Below are positions 34,641 through 43,964 of a stretch of 64,000 nt of DNA, piece by piece. The DNA lies in the NCBI RefSeq assembly GCF_002286785.1, contig NZ_MUJY01000148.1, forward strand, positions 1 to 64,000, in the 5' to 3' direction. The translations under genes were made by a program, and so were the position numbers. Source of the DNA: Pseudomonas sp. PIC25 (GTDB lineage: Bacteria > Pseudomonadota > Gammaproteobacteria > Pseudomonadales > Pseudomonadaceae). The notes under the pieces were generated by a model. The model searched no databases. It had not been told where the DNA came from and was given only the letters and a program-made list of their open reading frames with translations. Every line of letters begins with the position of its first letter. Within the stretch, counting starts at the first letter, position 1.

Positions 34641-35438
34641 TCAGGCGGCGGGCCGCTGCTGACGCTGATAAAGGAATTCCAGCACGGCCGCCCGGTACTC
34701 GTGATAGCGCGCGTCATGCGCCAAGGCCATGCGATCGCGCGGGCGGGGCAGGTCGACAGGCAGGATTTCACCGACGGTCGCGGCGGGGCCGTTGCTCATC
34801 ATCACGATGCGGTCTGACAGCAGCACGGCTTCGTCCACGTCATGGGTGATCATGATTACCGTGTTGCCCAGGTCGGCATGGATTTCCATCAGGGAATCCT
34901 GCAGGTGTGCCCGTGTCAGCGCGTCCAGTGCGCCGAAAGGTTCGTCCATCAGCAGGACCTTCGGCTGCATGGCCAAGGCACGGGCGATGCCGATGCGCTG
35001 TTTCATGCCTCCCGAGATTTCGCTGGGGTGTTTGTCCCGGGCATGGGTCATATGCACCAGGGCCAGGTTGTGTTCGATCCAGTCGCGCATCTCGCGGCGG
35101 CTTTTCTGCCCCTTGAAGACCTGGCGGACGGCCAGTTCGACGTTTTCATAACAGCTCAGCCAGGGCAGCAGGCTGTGATTCTGGAACACCACGGCGCGAT
35201 CGGGGCCGGGCTGGTCGACTTCGCGGCCATCGAGGATCACGCCGCCGGTGGTGGCCCGGTGGAGGCCCGCCACGATATTCAGCACGGTGGACTTGCCGCA
35301 GCCGGAATGGCCGATCAGCGAGACGAACTCTCCCCTGGCGATACGCAAATCGACGTGCTGCAAAGCGCAGAAGAGGCCTTTGTCGGTGGGAAAGCTGATG
35401 CCGACACCGGTTAGTTCGAGATAGTTGGAATGGCTCAT
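34641..35438 (-). CDS. nrtC: ABC transporter ATP-binding protein, nitrate type
   Basis: A 265-residue ATPase of the nitrate/sulfonate/taurine class. Walker A is GHSGCGKST, the signature SGGMKQR, Walker B VLLMDEPF, and the H-loop THDVDEA. It lacks the solute-binding-like C-terminal domain of cyanobacterial NrtC, so it resembles NrtD/SsuB in length. The start at 35438 has GGAG upstream. It follows nrtB by 26 bases, forming nrtA-nrtB-ATPase. Confidence 0.88.
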   Translation of the reverse strand: MSHSNYLELTGVGISFPTDKGLFCALQHVDLRIARGEFVSLIGHSGCGKSTVLNIVAGLHRATTGGVILDGREVDQPGPDRAVVFQNHSLLPWLSCYENVELAVRQVFKGQKSRREMRDWIEHNLALVHMTHARDKHPSEISGGMKQRIGIARALAMQPKVLLMDEPFGALDALTRAHLQDSLMEIHADLGNTVIMITHDVDEAVLLSDRIVMMSNGPAATVGEILPVDLPRPRDRMALAHDARYHEYRAAVLEFLYQRQQRPAA

Positions 35439-35464
35439 GGAAATTCTCCGGAAACGAATGGGCT

Positions 35465-36457
35465 CTAGCGCAGGTCGGCGTTTTTGTCCCAACTGGCGTG
35501 GCGCTGCAGGAGCAGCATCAGGCGGTCCAGGGCGAAACCGATCAGGCCGATGACGATCACCGCGACCATGATCCGGCCCAGCGAGTTGGAGCTGCCGTTC
35601 TGGAACTCGTCCCAGATGAATTTGCCGAGGCCTGGATTCTGCGCGAGCATTTCGGCGGCGATCAGCACCATCCAGCCGGTGGCCAGCGACAGGCGCAGGC
35701 CGGTGAAGATCATCGGCACCGCCGCCGGCAGTACGATGCGCCGCACATGGCTGAGCGGCGAGAGGTTGAGCACCCGACTGACGTTCTGCAGGTCCTTGTC
35801 CAGATTGGCTACGCCGACGGTGGTGTTGATCACCGTCGGCCACAGGCAGCAGAGGGCAACGGTCAGCGCCGAGGTGAGGAAGGATTTGGCGAGCATGGGG
35901 TCTTCGCTGACATAAAGGGCGCTGACCAGCATGGTCACCAGGGGCAGCCAGGCCAGCGGCGAGACCGGCTTGAAGATCTGGATCAGTGGATTGATCGCGC
36001 TGTAGAGCGGTTTGCTCAGGCCGCAGACGATACCAAGCGGCACCGCGATCAGGGAGGCGATGGCAAAACCGGTCATCACCGTGTAGAGGCTGGTGAGGAT
36101 CTGCTGGAAGAAGGTCGGCTTGCCTGTGTAGGGGCGAATCTTCACTTCAGCCGATGGGTCGCGGGCCAGGCGTTCCGCATTGCGCTTTTCCTGGCGCTCG
36201 TAGAAGGCGTTGGCTTTTTCCCGCTCGGCCAGGTGGCTGCCCACCAGGGCGTTGAACTGGGTATAGACCTGTACCGGCCCGGGGAACTGGCCGAGGCTGG
36301 TCTGGATGTTGTTGGCCACCAGTTGCCACAACACCAAGAAGGCGAAGATGCCGGCGAGTGGCAGGATTGCGGCCGGAGCCCAGCGCTTCAGCAGGGCCTG
36401 GGTCCGGGCGGCTTTGACGGTGTTGGAAATCGGCGTGGCGATGCTCGGGTTGCTCAT
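35465..36457 (-). CDS. nrtB: Nitrate ABC transporter permease
   Basis: A 330-residue permease with about six membrane helices and the EAA-type loop near LSPLSHVRRIVLPAAVPMIFTGLRLSL. An unusual charged insert of about 50 residues (EREKANAFYERQEKRNAERLARDPSAEVKI) follows the first helix and is predicted periplasmic. The start MSNPSIATPISN at 36457 follows AGGACG. It lies between nrtA and the ATPase gene and completes an NrtABC-type importer. Confidence 0.9.
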   Translation of the reverse strand: MSNPSIATPISNTVKAARTQALLKRWAPAAILPLAGIFAFLVLWQLVANNIQTSLGQFPGPVQVYTQFNALVGSHLAEREKANAFYERQEKRNAERLARDPSAEVKIRPYTGKPTFFQQILTSLYTVMTGFAIASLIAVPLGIVCGLSKPLYSAINPLIQIFKPVSPLAWLPLVTMLVSALYVSEDPMLAKSFLTSALTVALCCLWPTVINTTVGVANLDKDLQNVSRVLNLSPLSHVRRIVLPAAVPMIFTGLRLSLATGWMVLIAAEMLAQNPGLGKFIWDEFQNGSSNSLGRIMVAVIVIGLIGFALDRLMLLLQRHASWDKNADLR

Positions 36458-36528
36458 CGTCCTGTCCTCTGAAGTTGAGGGGCTGCCAGCCCTGGAGCCG
36501 GCACCGTGCGGGCGGTGCCGGGCCTTGG

Positions 36529-37899
36529 TCATTGGGTGTCTTTCAAGCCGATCTTGAACGACGCCAGGTAGGCGTTGGGTTTGCGCCCGTCATAAGTGAC
36601 GCCGTCGATGAAATCGCTGCTGGGCGCGCGGAAGCCTTCCTCATCGGCAGCGGGGAAGTCGTCGGCCTTGGCCTTGCCCTCGGCGATCAACTCGGCGGCG
36701 GCAGTCTTGTAGATGTCCGGGCGATAGACCTGCTTGGCCACGTCGAGGTACCAGGCGTCCGGCTTGGCTTCTCCGATCTGACCCCAGCGGCGCATCTGGG
36801 TCAGGTACCAGATGGCATCCGAGTAATAGGGATAGGTGGCGTGGTAGCGGAAGAACACGTTGAAGTCCGGTACTTCGCGCTTGTCGCCTTTCTCGTATTC
36901 GAAGGTGCCGGTCATGGAGTTCGCGATGACCTTGGCGTCAGCGCCGACGTATTCCGGGCGGGAGAGGATTTCCACGGCCTCGGGGCGGTTAGCGTTGCCG
37001 TTTTCATCCAGCCACATGGCAGCGCGGATCAGCGCCTTGACCAGGCGCTTGTGGGTCTCCGGGTATTTCTCCGCCCAAGTCTTGGAGACGCCGAAGACTT
37101 TCTCGGGATTGTTCTTCCATATTTCGTAGTCGGTGATCACTGGGACGCCGATGCCCTTGACCACGGCTTGCTGGTTCCAGGGCTCGCCCACGCAGTAGCC
37201 GGAGATGGTGCCGGCCTCGAGCGTTGCTGGCATCTGCGGCGGCGGGGTCACGGAAAGCAGGGCGTCGGCACCGATCTGCCCGCTGATGTCGCCCTTGTCC
37301 GGAGCATAAAGGCCGGGATTGATGCCGCCAGCCGCGAGCCAGTAGCGCAGTTCGTAGTTGTGCGTGGAAACGGGAAATACCATGCCGAGGTTGAACGGCT
37401 TGCCCGCGGCCTTGTACTTGTCGATCACCGGCTTCAGGGCGTCGGCCTTGATCGGATGCACGGGTTTGCCGTTCTCCATCGGCAGGTGCTTCTTCATTTC
37501 CTCCCAGACTTCGTTGGAAACGGTGATGCCGTTGCCGTTGAGGTCCATGGAGAAGGCGGTGATCACCTCGGCCTTGGTGCCGAAGCCGATGGTGGCGCCC
37601 AGCGGCTGGCCGGCGAGCATGTGGGCGCCGTCCAGTTCGCCGTCGATCACCCGGTCGAGCAGGACCTTCCAATTGGCCTGGGCCTCCAGCGTGACGAACA
37701 GGCCTTCGTCCTCGAAGAAGCCTTTTTCATAGGCGATTGCCAGGGGGGCCATATCGGTCAGCTTGATGAAGCCGAGTTTGAGTTCTTCCTTTTCCGGCTC
37801 TGCGGCAAAGGTGGCGCTCAACGGTGCAACCAGCAGGGCGGTAATACAGCCGAGTCCGGTCATGGCTCGGTGCAGGAAATAACGGCGGTGGAAAGACAT
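36529..37899 (-). CDS. nrtA: Nitrate ABC transporter substrate-binding protein
   Basis: A 456-residue CmpA/NrtA-family binding protein. The N-terminus [32 protein letters not shown] has a twin-arginine-like start and a hydrophobic core ending in a cleavage site near residue 32. [26 protein letters not shown] is the family start, and [13 protein letters not shown] part of the nitrate pocket. It delivers nitrate to NrtB. NasS, 5 kb away, is a cytoplasmic relative. First gene after its own antitermination leader. Confidence 0.92.
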   Translation of the reverse strand: MSFHRRYFLHRAMTGLGCITALLVAPLSATFAAEPEKEELKLGFIKLTDMAPLAIAYEKGFFEDEGLFVTLEAQANWKVLLDRVIDGELDGAHMLAGQPLGATIGFGTKAEVITAFSMDLNGNGITVSNEVWEEMKKHLPMENGKPVHPIKADALKPVIDKYKAAGKPFNLGMVFPVSTHNYELRYWLAAGGINPGLYAPDKGDISGQIGADALLSVTPPPQMPATLEAGTISGYCVGEPWNQQAVVKGIGVPVITDYEIWKNNPEKVFGVSKTWAEKYPETHKRLVKALIRAAMWLDENGNANRPEAVEILSRPEYVGADAKVIANSMTGTFEYEKGDKREVPDFNVFFRYHATYPYYSDAIWYLTQMRRWGQIGEAKPDAWYLDVAKQVYRPDIYKTAAAELIAEGKAKADDFPAADEEGFRAPSSDFIDGVTYDGRKPNAYLASFKIGLKDTQ

Positions 37900-37929
37900 G
37901 GTGGTCCCTCTCTATTCGAAAACGAAAAG

Positions 37930-38016
37930 AAAAAAGGCGTCGCGGGCGAGCGACTCCCAGAGAGCCGTTCACCGTTGACGCCTTTGTCATTCGTCTCGAT
38001 CACCGCCGTTGGCGAT
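37930..38016 (-). promoter_or_regulatory. NasT-type antitermination leader of nrtA
   Basis: On the minus strand 38016-37999 form ATCGCC-AACGGC-GGTGAT, a 6-base stem with an A1/G4 hexaloop. The terminator follows: AAAGGCGTC (37985-37977) pairs with GACGCCTTTTTT ending at 37930, 31 bases before nrtA. A further AACGGT lies inside the terminator's 5' arm. Confidence 0.75.
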
Positions 38017-38042
38017 CCGAAGACGGGTGTGAGCAGGGACTT

Positions 38043-38057
38043 GCAAGGGCCTTGCCA
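38043..38057 (-). promoter_or_regulatory. Sigma-54 promoter of nrtA
   Basis: The minus strand reads TGGCAAGGCCCTTGC, GG to GC 10 bases, with a consensus TTGC -12 and near-consensus -24. The leader hairpin begins 27 bases downstream. Confidence 0.78.
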
Positions 38058-38210
38058 GCTAGCTTGGCTGCGCATAAAGCTTTTTTGAATCAATGGCTTG
38101 GGAAACTCCATGAGGAACATAGAGCACACCGCGGCAGGGGCATCTCGGAGAAGGCGTTGTGCCATGGTCGAGCATGGAGCGGGTTTCTGTGCCGTTTTGG
38201 TTCGCGAGTA

Positions 38211-38528
38211 TCAACGCACCGCCGAGCGGATTTGCGCTTCTTCCACATATTCCTTCAGCCAATGGAGCACCTTGACCGCTTCCCAGCGGGTCGGGTCGAA
38301 CAGGGCGTAGGCCCGTCCCTCGTAGCCGACTACTTCCAGTTGACGGTGATAGCCGGCGCGCCGCAGCAGGTCCTCGATTTCGGCGAAGCAGGTATTGAAG
38401 TGCACCCGGGAGAAGGGCGTGCGCCCCTCGGTGACGATACCTTCCAGATGCAGTTCCTCGACCGTGGCCCGGACTTTGTCCAACGGCATCCGCCTCACAT
38501 TGTCCTTGCGTTGCAGTACGTCCTTCAT
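38211..38528 (-). CDS. Small uncharacterised protein, 105 residues
   Basis: Not recognised. The protein is soluble and charged (MKDVLQRKDNVRRMPLDKVRATVEELHLEGIV...), with a mixed alpha/beta look and a tail LHWLKEYVEEAQIRSAVR predicted helical. GGGGAA lies 9 bases before the ATG. It sits alone between nrtA's promoter and a divergent lipoprotein gene. Codon use is like its neighbours and there is no competing real frame, so it is likely a gene. Confidence 0.6.
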   Translation of the reverse strand: MKDVLQRKDNVRRMPLDKVRATVEELHLEGIVTEGRTPFSRVHFNTCFAEIEDLLRRAGYHRQLEVVGYEGRAYALFDPTRWEAVKVLHWLKEYVEEAQIRSAVR

Positions 38529-38719
38529 CGTCTCGTTCCCCTTTGGTGCATTGACTTGGCGCCGACGCCGGAAGGTCGGCGTTCGACAAAATCAGGTTAA
38601 CTCGAAATACTGTACAAATAAACAGTATCCGGGCATATTGGTTTCTCGCACACGGGCGAACCCCTAATGAGCGTCCAGGCAATGGCGTCGCCCGGCCGTA
38701 CGACAGAGGAGCAAAAGCA

Positions 38720-39112
38720 ATGCACCAGAAATTCATGACGATCGTGTTGTTGGTCCTGCTGGCAGGCTGCGTACAGCCCCGGATAGACCAGCCGAAAGCC
38801 AATGGCGCCTATCTGGTGATCGATGGCGAGCGGGCTTGGGCGGTGCTGGTATCCGACGGGAAGCGCAGCGAGGAAAGCGGTCGTGTGCTGGAGGCGATCC
38901 GTCTGCCGGGGCGGCACTCGCTGGTAGCCGCCAGCTATGTGATCGAGACGGCGAACTGCGGCACCCTGCAATGGGTGACTGAACGGCAGGACAACGATGA
39001 CGGAAGTACCCGTCTGATGTCGCTCTATTCCGGACAGCAATTGGAAGCGCCCGGATGTGTACTGGCGCAGGGCTTGGGGCGGACCTGGGCGGCGCTGGAT
39101 TATTCGATCTGA
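38720..39112 (+). CDS. Putative lipoprotein, 130 residues
   Basis: MHQKFMTIVLLVLLAGC is a clear lipoprotein signal peptide with lipobox LAGC (cysteine 17). The mature part is about 114 residues, with strands such as GAYLVIDGERAWAVLVSDGK and two cysteines (NCGTLQW, GCVLAQG) that could form a disulfide. GAGGAG lies 8 bases upstream of the ATG. Function unknown. A 9-base-arm hairpin follows. Confidence 0.72.
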   Translation: MHQKFMTIVLLVLLAGCVQPRIDQPKANGAYLVIDGERAWAVLVSDGKRSEESGRVLEAIRLPGRHSLVAASYVIETANCGTLQWVTERQDNDDGSTRLMSLYSGQQLEAPGCVLAQGLGRTWAALDYSI

Positions 39113-39114
39113 AG

Positions 39115-39136
39115 GACCGCTCCGGGCGGAGCGGTC
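39115..39136 (+). terminator. Hairpin after the lipoprotein gene
   Basis: GACCGCTCC-GGGC-GGAGCGGTC, a perfect 9-base stem right after the stop, without a T tract. Confidence 0.5.
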
Positions 39137-39196
39137 ATATGCCTGTCGGCGAGATGAGATTGCGTGGCGCGGCCAATCAACCCGGCCGCAACCCTA

Positions 39197-40438
39197 TCAG
39201 CGGGCTTCCGTCTTGCGCGGTTTGGCCGGCGACGGGGGGAGCAATCCATCGGCGCGGAACATGCTCTTGATGCCACGGAGCGCCTGGCGGATGCGGTCCT
39301 GATTCTCGATCAGGGCGAAGCGCACATGATCGTCGCCGTAGTCGCCGAATCCCAGGCCCGGGGAAACACAGACCTTCGCTTCGGCCAGCAGTTTCTTGGC
39401 GAACTCCAGGGAGCCGAGGTGGGTATAGGGTTCGGGAATCTTGGCCCAGACGTACATAGAGGCCTTGGGCTTTTCCACCATCCAGCCGATTTCGTGCAGC
39501 CCCTTGACCAGTAGGTTGCGCCGCTGGCGGTACTGCTCGGCAATGTCCCGCACGCATTGCTGGTCCCCTTCCAGCGCGGCAATCGCTGCTACCTGGAGCG
39601 GGGTGAAGGTGCCGTAGTCGTGGTAGCTCTTGATCCGTGCCAATGCACCGACGAGCTCCCGGTTGCCGACCATGAACCCAATACGCCAGCCGGCCATGTT
39701 GTAGCTCTTCGACAGGGTGAAGAACTCCACGGCGATATCCTTGGCTCCCGGTACCTGCATGATGGAAGGGGCTTTCCAGCCGTCGTAGACGATGTCGGCA
39801 TAGGCCAGGTCATGCACGACCAGGACGTCGTATTGCTTGGCCAGCGCCACCACCCGCTCGAAGAAGTCCAGCTCGACGCATTGAGCGGTGGGGTTGGAAG
39901 GGAAGCCGAGAATCATCATCTTCGGCTTGGGAATGCTTTCGCGAATGGCGCGTTCCAGCTCGGCGAAAAAATCCACGTCGGGCACCAGGGGCACGGAGCG
40001 GACTTGCGCGCCGGCGATCACCGCGCCGTAGATGTGGATTGGATAGCTGGGGTTGGGTACCAGCACCGTGTCACCGTGATCGAGGGTGGCCAGCATCAGG
40101 TGCGCCAGGCCTTCCTTGGAGCCGATGGTGACGATGGCTTCGCTTTCCGGATCGATGTCCACCGCGTAGCGGTCCCGGTACCAGTGCGAAATGGCGCGCC
40201 GCAGGCGGGGAATGCCGCGCGAGGTGGAGTAACCGTGGGTGTCTTCGCGCTGGGCGACGGTGCAGAGTTTCTCGACGATATGTGGCGGGGTGGCGCCGTC
40301 CGGGTTGCCCATGCTGAGGTCGATGATGTCTTCGCCACGGCGGCGGGCGGCCATCTTCAGCTCGGCGGTGATGTTGAAAACGTAAGGGGGGAGTCGATCG
40401 ATGCGCGCGAAGCGGCGCGCTGAACGTTGTTCAGCCAT
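39197..40438 (-). CDS. alaC: Alanine-synthesizing aminotransferase AlaC
   Basis: A 413-residue class I aminotransferase. The N-terminus [39 protein letters not shown] is typical of AlaC, a glutamate-pyruvate transaminase. [21 protein letters not shown] and the PLP lysine in [17 protein letters not shown] are clear. AGAGGA lies before the ATG at 40438. Its presence in the nitrate region may be coincidental, though alanine is an early sink of assimilated nitrogen. Confidence 0.9.
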   Translation of the reverse strand: MAEQRSARRFARIDRLPPYVFNITAELKMAARRRGEDIIDLSMGNPDGATPPHIVEKLCTVAQREDTHGYSTSRGIPRLRRAISHWYRDRYAVDIDPESEAIVTIGSKEGLAHLMLATLDHGDTVLVPNPSYPIHIYGAVIAGAQVRSVPLVPDVDFFAELERAIRESIPKPKMMILGFPSNPTAQCVELDFFERVVALAKQYDVLVVHDLAYADIVYDGWKAPSIMQVPGAKDIAVEFFTLSKSYNMAGWRIGFMVGNRELVGALARIKSYHDYGTFTPLQVAAIAALEGDQQCVRDIAEQYRQRRNLLVKGLHEIGWMVEKPKASMYVWAKIPEPYTHLGSLEFAKKLLAEAKVCVSPGLGFGDYGDDHVRFALIENQDRIRQALRGIKSMFRADGLLPPSPAKPRKTEAR

Positions 40439-40586
40439 GCTGTCCTCTGATACGTAAGCGCCCGGAACCGTCCGAGCGACGTCGGCCGCGTGTGCGGCCT
40501 GGCAGGAAGATAAGCGCAGCGGCGGAATCTGTCGAGAGGCGGATCGAGTCATCGATGGTGACTCGAACCGCGCCTATGGAGCGGTG

Positions 40587-41714
40587 TCAGGAGCCAACGA
40601 CGATGGAGAACTTCTTCGAATAAGTGGAGCCGTTGGCGTCGGTGACCCTGACCATGAAGTCATTCGGTTGCGACGAGACGGCACTGGCAGCCGGTGTGCC
40701 GGTGATGCTGCCGTCGCGGTTCAGCGTCAGCCCTGCCGGCGGGTGCCCGCTGACCAAGGACCAGGTTCCGCCACCCATGCCGCCGCGGAAGGAAAGCTGA
40801 GTGCTGTAGAGCACATTGGCCTTGGCGTTCGGTAGGGCGGCATTGGTGGTGATGTACAGGCCATCGGCCGGATGGCTGGTCGCCAGGCGATAGAACTTCA
40901 CCAGCGCACCGTCGGTGCTGCTGTCGCCGTACGTATGCAGGTACGAGCCCGCCTTGAAATAGAACGTCTCGTTATCCCACGACGGGTCCATGACCAGGGT
41001 GGCCGGGGTGCCGTTGTTGGCCGAAACCGCGGCTACCGCAGGGTCGCTTCCGTTGCGCGAGACCTTGATCTGATAGGTGAAGGTCTGGCCGAGCTTGACG
41101 TCCGAGAGAATGGTGTAGTGCCAGTAGGGCGGACCTTGGACCGGTGTCCCTTGCAGCTTGGTAATGACTTTCCCGGTCTGGGTGGCGAAGTCGTACTTGT
41201 AGTAGACCAGTACCAAGGGAGCGGAACCGTATCCATGGACCTGGCCGACGATGACGGTGCCATCCTTTTGGGGAACCTGCATGATCTTAAGCTGGGCATC
41301 CAGGATGGCGGTGCCGAAGCTGTCCCAGTTCACTGCGTTGCTGCTCGGGTCGATCATCTCGCGCAGTTCCGAGCGAGGGTGCGCGGAGCCACCGGTGGTG
41401 GCGCCGTTCAATGGCGCCCACATGGTCATCGCGCCGTCGGCTTCCGTGTAGAAGTAGGGGCGATTGCTGTAGCCGTTGGGGCCGCTCAGTTTGGCGGGGT
41501 AGATGGTCAGGGGTTTTCCGGTGACCCCACCGGTCGAATCGACGGGAACGGTGATGCTCCAGTTTTCCAGGGCGAAGTTACCGCCAGGCGGGGTATTGGG
41601 ACGAAGCTCGGCGTAAGCGTCCGTGCATAGCAGACTGCCCAGTAACGCCGACTTGGCAATCAAGCCGATCCGCATGGGGCGCTGTGTGGGGATGATTTCG
41701 AGAGTATGCGACAT
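40587..41714 (-). CDS. Secreted PL7-family alginate lyase with C-terminal Ig-like domain
   Basis: A 375-residue protein. After a 13-residue lead, MRIGLIAKSALLGSLLCTDAYA is a signal peptide. The PL7 catalytic domain (about 45-280) has all three motifs: RSELRE, VGQVHGYG and FYFKAGSYLHTYG. The C-terminal about 90 residues (LPNAKANVLYSTQLSF, PPAGLTLNRDGSITGTP) form a putative Ig-like (He_PIG) domain, perhaps for carbohydrate or surface binding. AAGGA supports the ATG at 41714. It complements the cytoplasmic PL7 enzyme 6 kb away: the secreted one could depolymerise and the other finish oligomers. Confidence 0.85.
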   Translation of the reverse strand: MSHTLEIIPTQRPMRIGLIAKSALLGSLLCTDAYAELRPNTPPGGNFALENWSITVPVDSTGGVTGKPLTIYPAKLSGPNGYSNRPYFYTEADGAMTMWAPLNGATTGGSAHPRSELREMIDPSSNAVNWDSFGTAILDAQLKIMQVPQKDGTVIVGQVHGYGSAPLVLVYYKYDFATQTGKVITKLQGTPVQGPPYWHYTILSDVKLGQTFTYQIKVSRNGSDPAVAAVSANNGTPATLVMDPSWDNETFYFKAGSYLHTYGDSSTDGALVKFYRLATSHPADGLYITTNAALPNAKANVLYSTQLSFRGGMGGGTWSLVSGHPPAGLTLNRDGSITGTPAASAVSSQPNDFMVRVTDANGSTYSKKFSIVVGS

Positions 41715-42020
41715 TGCGTTTAATCCTTGATCCCGGGTTGAGGCAGAGTTGGGTATGGAGCGGCAAGGTCGGTCCTTGCGCCATCGAAGCCCAGCAATGC
41801 AATCCAGTTAACGCTTTGAGGGCAGTCTTGCGGCATCGACGATCCTGACGATGCGAGGGGTGCATACTTCACTGCCAAGACAGGGACCGCCGGAAACGGG
41901 TTTGGTTCGTACCGTTCGGCCACCTTCAGGCGATATCGATGGAGCGAATCATGTCGTTGTGATGGCGATCACGAAGGGCTGCCACTACCGGCTCAACCGG
42001 CAGGCAGTGGCGAGTGGCGC

Positions 42021-42599
42021 TCATTGGCCGAGCATGTCGTTCATGGCGATGATTTGTTCGGCGACCTGGATCAGCTTCTGCTGGCGACTCATGGCCTGAC
42101 GCCGCATCAGTGTGTAGGCCTCTTCTTCGCTGCAGCTCTTCATGCGCATGAGCATGCCCTTGGCCAGCTCGATGCGCTTGCGTTCGGCCAGTTGTTGATC
42201 CCGGGCCTGCAACTGGGCGCGCAGGGCCTGGTCGCTTTCGAAGCGGACCATGGCCACGTCGAGGATGGGCTTCAGGCGCTGCGCCTGGATGCCTTCGACG
42301 ATGTAGGCGCTGACCCCGGACTGGATGGCCTGGCGCATGACGTCCGGATCGTCGTTGTCGGTGAACATGACGATCGGTCTCGGCTGGTCGCGGGAGACCA
42401 GGCAGACCTGTTCCATGACATCCCTTCCCGGGGATTCGGTGTCGATCAGAATCACGTCCGGGCGGATGGCCTCGACGCGTTCGGGCAGGTCGATGGTCAG
42501 CCCGGACTCGTTGATGACATCGAAACCGGCCTCGATCAGCGCGGCCTTCAGGCGTCCGACCTTCTTGGGTGTGTCGTTGATCAGGAGGATTCGCAACAT
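42021..42599 (-). CDS. nasT: NasT, ANTAR-domain transcription antiterminator
   Basis: A 192-residue protein with a pseudo-receiver domain (LRILLINDTPKKVGRLKAAL; DVILIDTESPG) and a C-terminal ANTAR RNA-binding domain (ERKRIELAKGMLMRMKSCSEEEAYTLMRRQAM). NasT binds hexaloop hairpins in leader RNAs and prevents termination; NasS holds it inactive without nitrate or nitrite. The ATG at 42599 gives the standard start. It lies 18 bases after nasS. Confidence 0.94.
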   Translation of the reverse strand: MLRILLINDTPKKVGRLKAALIEAGFDVINESGLTIDLPERVEAIRPDVILIDTESPGRDVMEQVCLVSRDQPRPIVMFTDNDDPDVMRQAIQSGVSAYIVEGIQAQRLKPILDVAMVRFESDQALRAQLQARDQQLAERKRIELAKGMLMRMKSCSEEEAYTLMRRQAMSRQQKLIQVAEQIIAMNDMLGQ

Positions 42600-42617
42600 G
42601 GCAGCGGCCGTCCCCAA

Positions 42618-43838
42618 TCAGAGTGCGAGTGGTCGAGTGGTTTCAGCCAGTGCGTGCAGTTCAAAGCTGCGCGCATAGCCGGCCGGGTCAGTACCGTCCC
42701 AGACCTTGCCGTCGAGCAGCGTGGCGCTGCGCATGGGCGAAGGGGGAACTTCCATACCAAGAATATCGGCCGCTTCGCGGTAAAGATCGAGTCGTTGAAC
42801 CTGATGGGCGATGGCCAGGTAGTCGGGGTCATCCCGGAGCAGGCCCCAGCGGCGGAATTGCGTCATGAACCAGAGGCCATCCGATAGATAAGGCATGTTG
42901 ACCGTACCGTCGCCGAAGAAGCGAAGGGCGTGCCGGTCCAGCCAGGCGTGGCCGACACCATCCTCGTACTGGCCGAGGAAGCGCGGCTGGATGGCCTGCA
43001 GGGGCGCGTCGACATAATCGCTGCCACTGAGCAACTGGGCGGTACTGCGCTTGTTCTCTTCGCTCGAATCGATGAATCGGCTGGCTTCCAGGATGGCGAG
43101 AATCAGTGCCCGCGCGGTGTTCGGGTAGGTTTCGACAAAGGCACGGGTGCAGCCGAGCACCTTTTCCGGGTGATCCGGCCAGATCGATTGGCTGGTGGCC
43201 AGGGTGAAGCCCATGCCTTCGGCGATCGCCTGGGCGCCCCAAGGCTCTCCGGCGCAGAAGCCGTCGATACGCCCGGCCTTTAGGTGGGCAACCATTTGCG
43301 AAGGCGGAACCACGACGGTGTTTACGTCGTTCAGTGGATGGATGCCCTGGCTGGCCAGCCAGTAGTAGAGCCAGAGGGCATGGGTGCCGGTGGGAAAGGT
43401 CTGAGCCAGGGTGAGCTTTGCACCGTCTTGGTGCGCATGTTTGACGAGCGCTTCGGGAGTGGTCACGCCGGCAGCCTGCAGGCGATGGGACAGGCTGATG
43501 CTTTGCCCGTTCTGGGCCAGCCCCATGAGCACCGCCATGTCGACCGGTGGAGTGCCACCAATGCCGAGATGGACGGCGTAGATCAGCCCGTAGAGGCCTT
43601 GGGCGGCATCCAGTTCACCGCTGATCAGTTTGTCACGCAGGGTGGCCCAGGAGGCTTGGCGTTTCAGGTTGAGCGTCAGGCCATAGGGCTGGGCGAAGCC
43701 TTGGGTGGCCGCGACGATCAACGAGGCCGAATCGGTGAGGGCCATGAAGCCCAGATTGATCGCGCTTTTTTCCGGGGCATCGCTGCCGCCGACCCAGGCC
43801 AGGCTGTCGCTACGGGGTGCTGCTTGGTCATCCATCAT
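42618..43838 (-). CDS. nasS: NasS, nitrate/nitrite-sensing regulator of NasT
   Basis: A 406-residue relative of NrtA/CmpA without a signal peptide, hence cytoplasmic. INLGFMALTDSASLIVAATQGFAQPYGL is the family start, and FCAGEPWGAQAIAEGMGF forms part of the anion pocket. It binds nitrate/nitrite and releases NasT. The start is MM at 43838; either ATG could be used. Its own transcript has the same leader as its target operons. Confidence 0.94.
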   Translation of the reverse strand: MMDDQAAPRSDSLAWVGGSDAPEKSAINLGFMALTDSASLIVAATQGFAQPYGLTLNLKRQASWATLRDKLISGELDAAQGLYGLIYAVHLGIGGTPPVDMAVLMGLAQNGQSISLSHRLQAAGVTTPEALVKHAHQDGAKLTLAQTFPTGTHALWLYYWLASQGIHPLNDVNTVVVPPSQMVAHLKAGRIDGFCAGEPWGAQAIAEGMGFTLATSQSIWPDHPEKVLGCTRAFVETYPNTARALILAILEASRFIDSSEENKRSTAQLLSGSDYVDAPLQAIQPRFLGQYEDGVGHAWLDRHALRFFGDGTVNMPYLSDGLWFMTQFRRWGLLRDDPDYLAIAHQVQRLDLYREAADILGMEVPPSPMRSATLLDGKVWDGTDPAGYARSFELHALAETTRPLAL

Positions 43839-43859
43839 TGTTTTGTTCCGTCAGTGAAC

Positions 43860-43945
43860 AAAAAGACGCCGTTCCGGCTGCAGCCTGAAAGTCGCAGCCG
43901 AAAACGACGCCATTGTCTATGGACGCTTTCCGCCGTTGGAAAGCG
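43860..43945 (-). promoter_or_regulatory. NasT-type antitermination leader of nasS
   Basis: On the minus strand 43945-43924 form CGCTTTCC-AACGGC-GGAAAGCG, a perfect 8-base stem with an A1/G4 hexaloop, the clearest of the four. The terminator follows: CGGCTGC pairs with GCAGCCG, then GGCGTCTTTTT ending at 43860. The conserved GACAA-x-GGCGTC lies between. The terminator ends 22 bases before nasS. Confidence 0.72.
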
Positions 43946-43964
43946 CTCTGTTGAGACGGAACAA

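Noticed and set aside
36475-38088. 537-codon open frame on the plus strand
   Set aside because: Antisense to nrtA, which has a signal peptide and family motifs.
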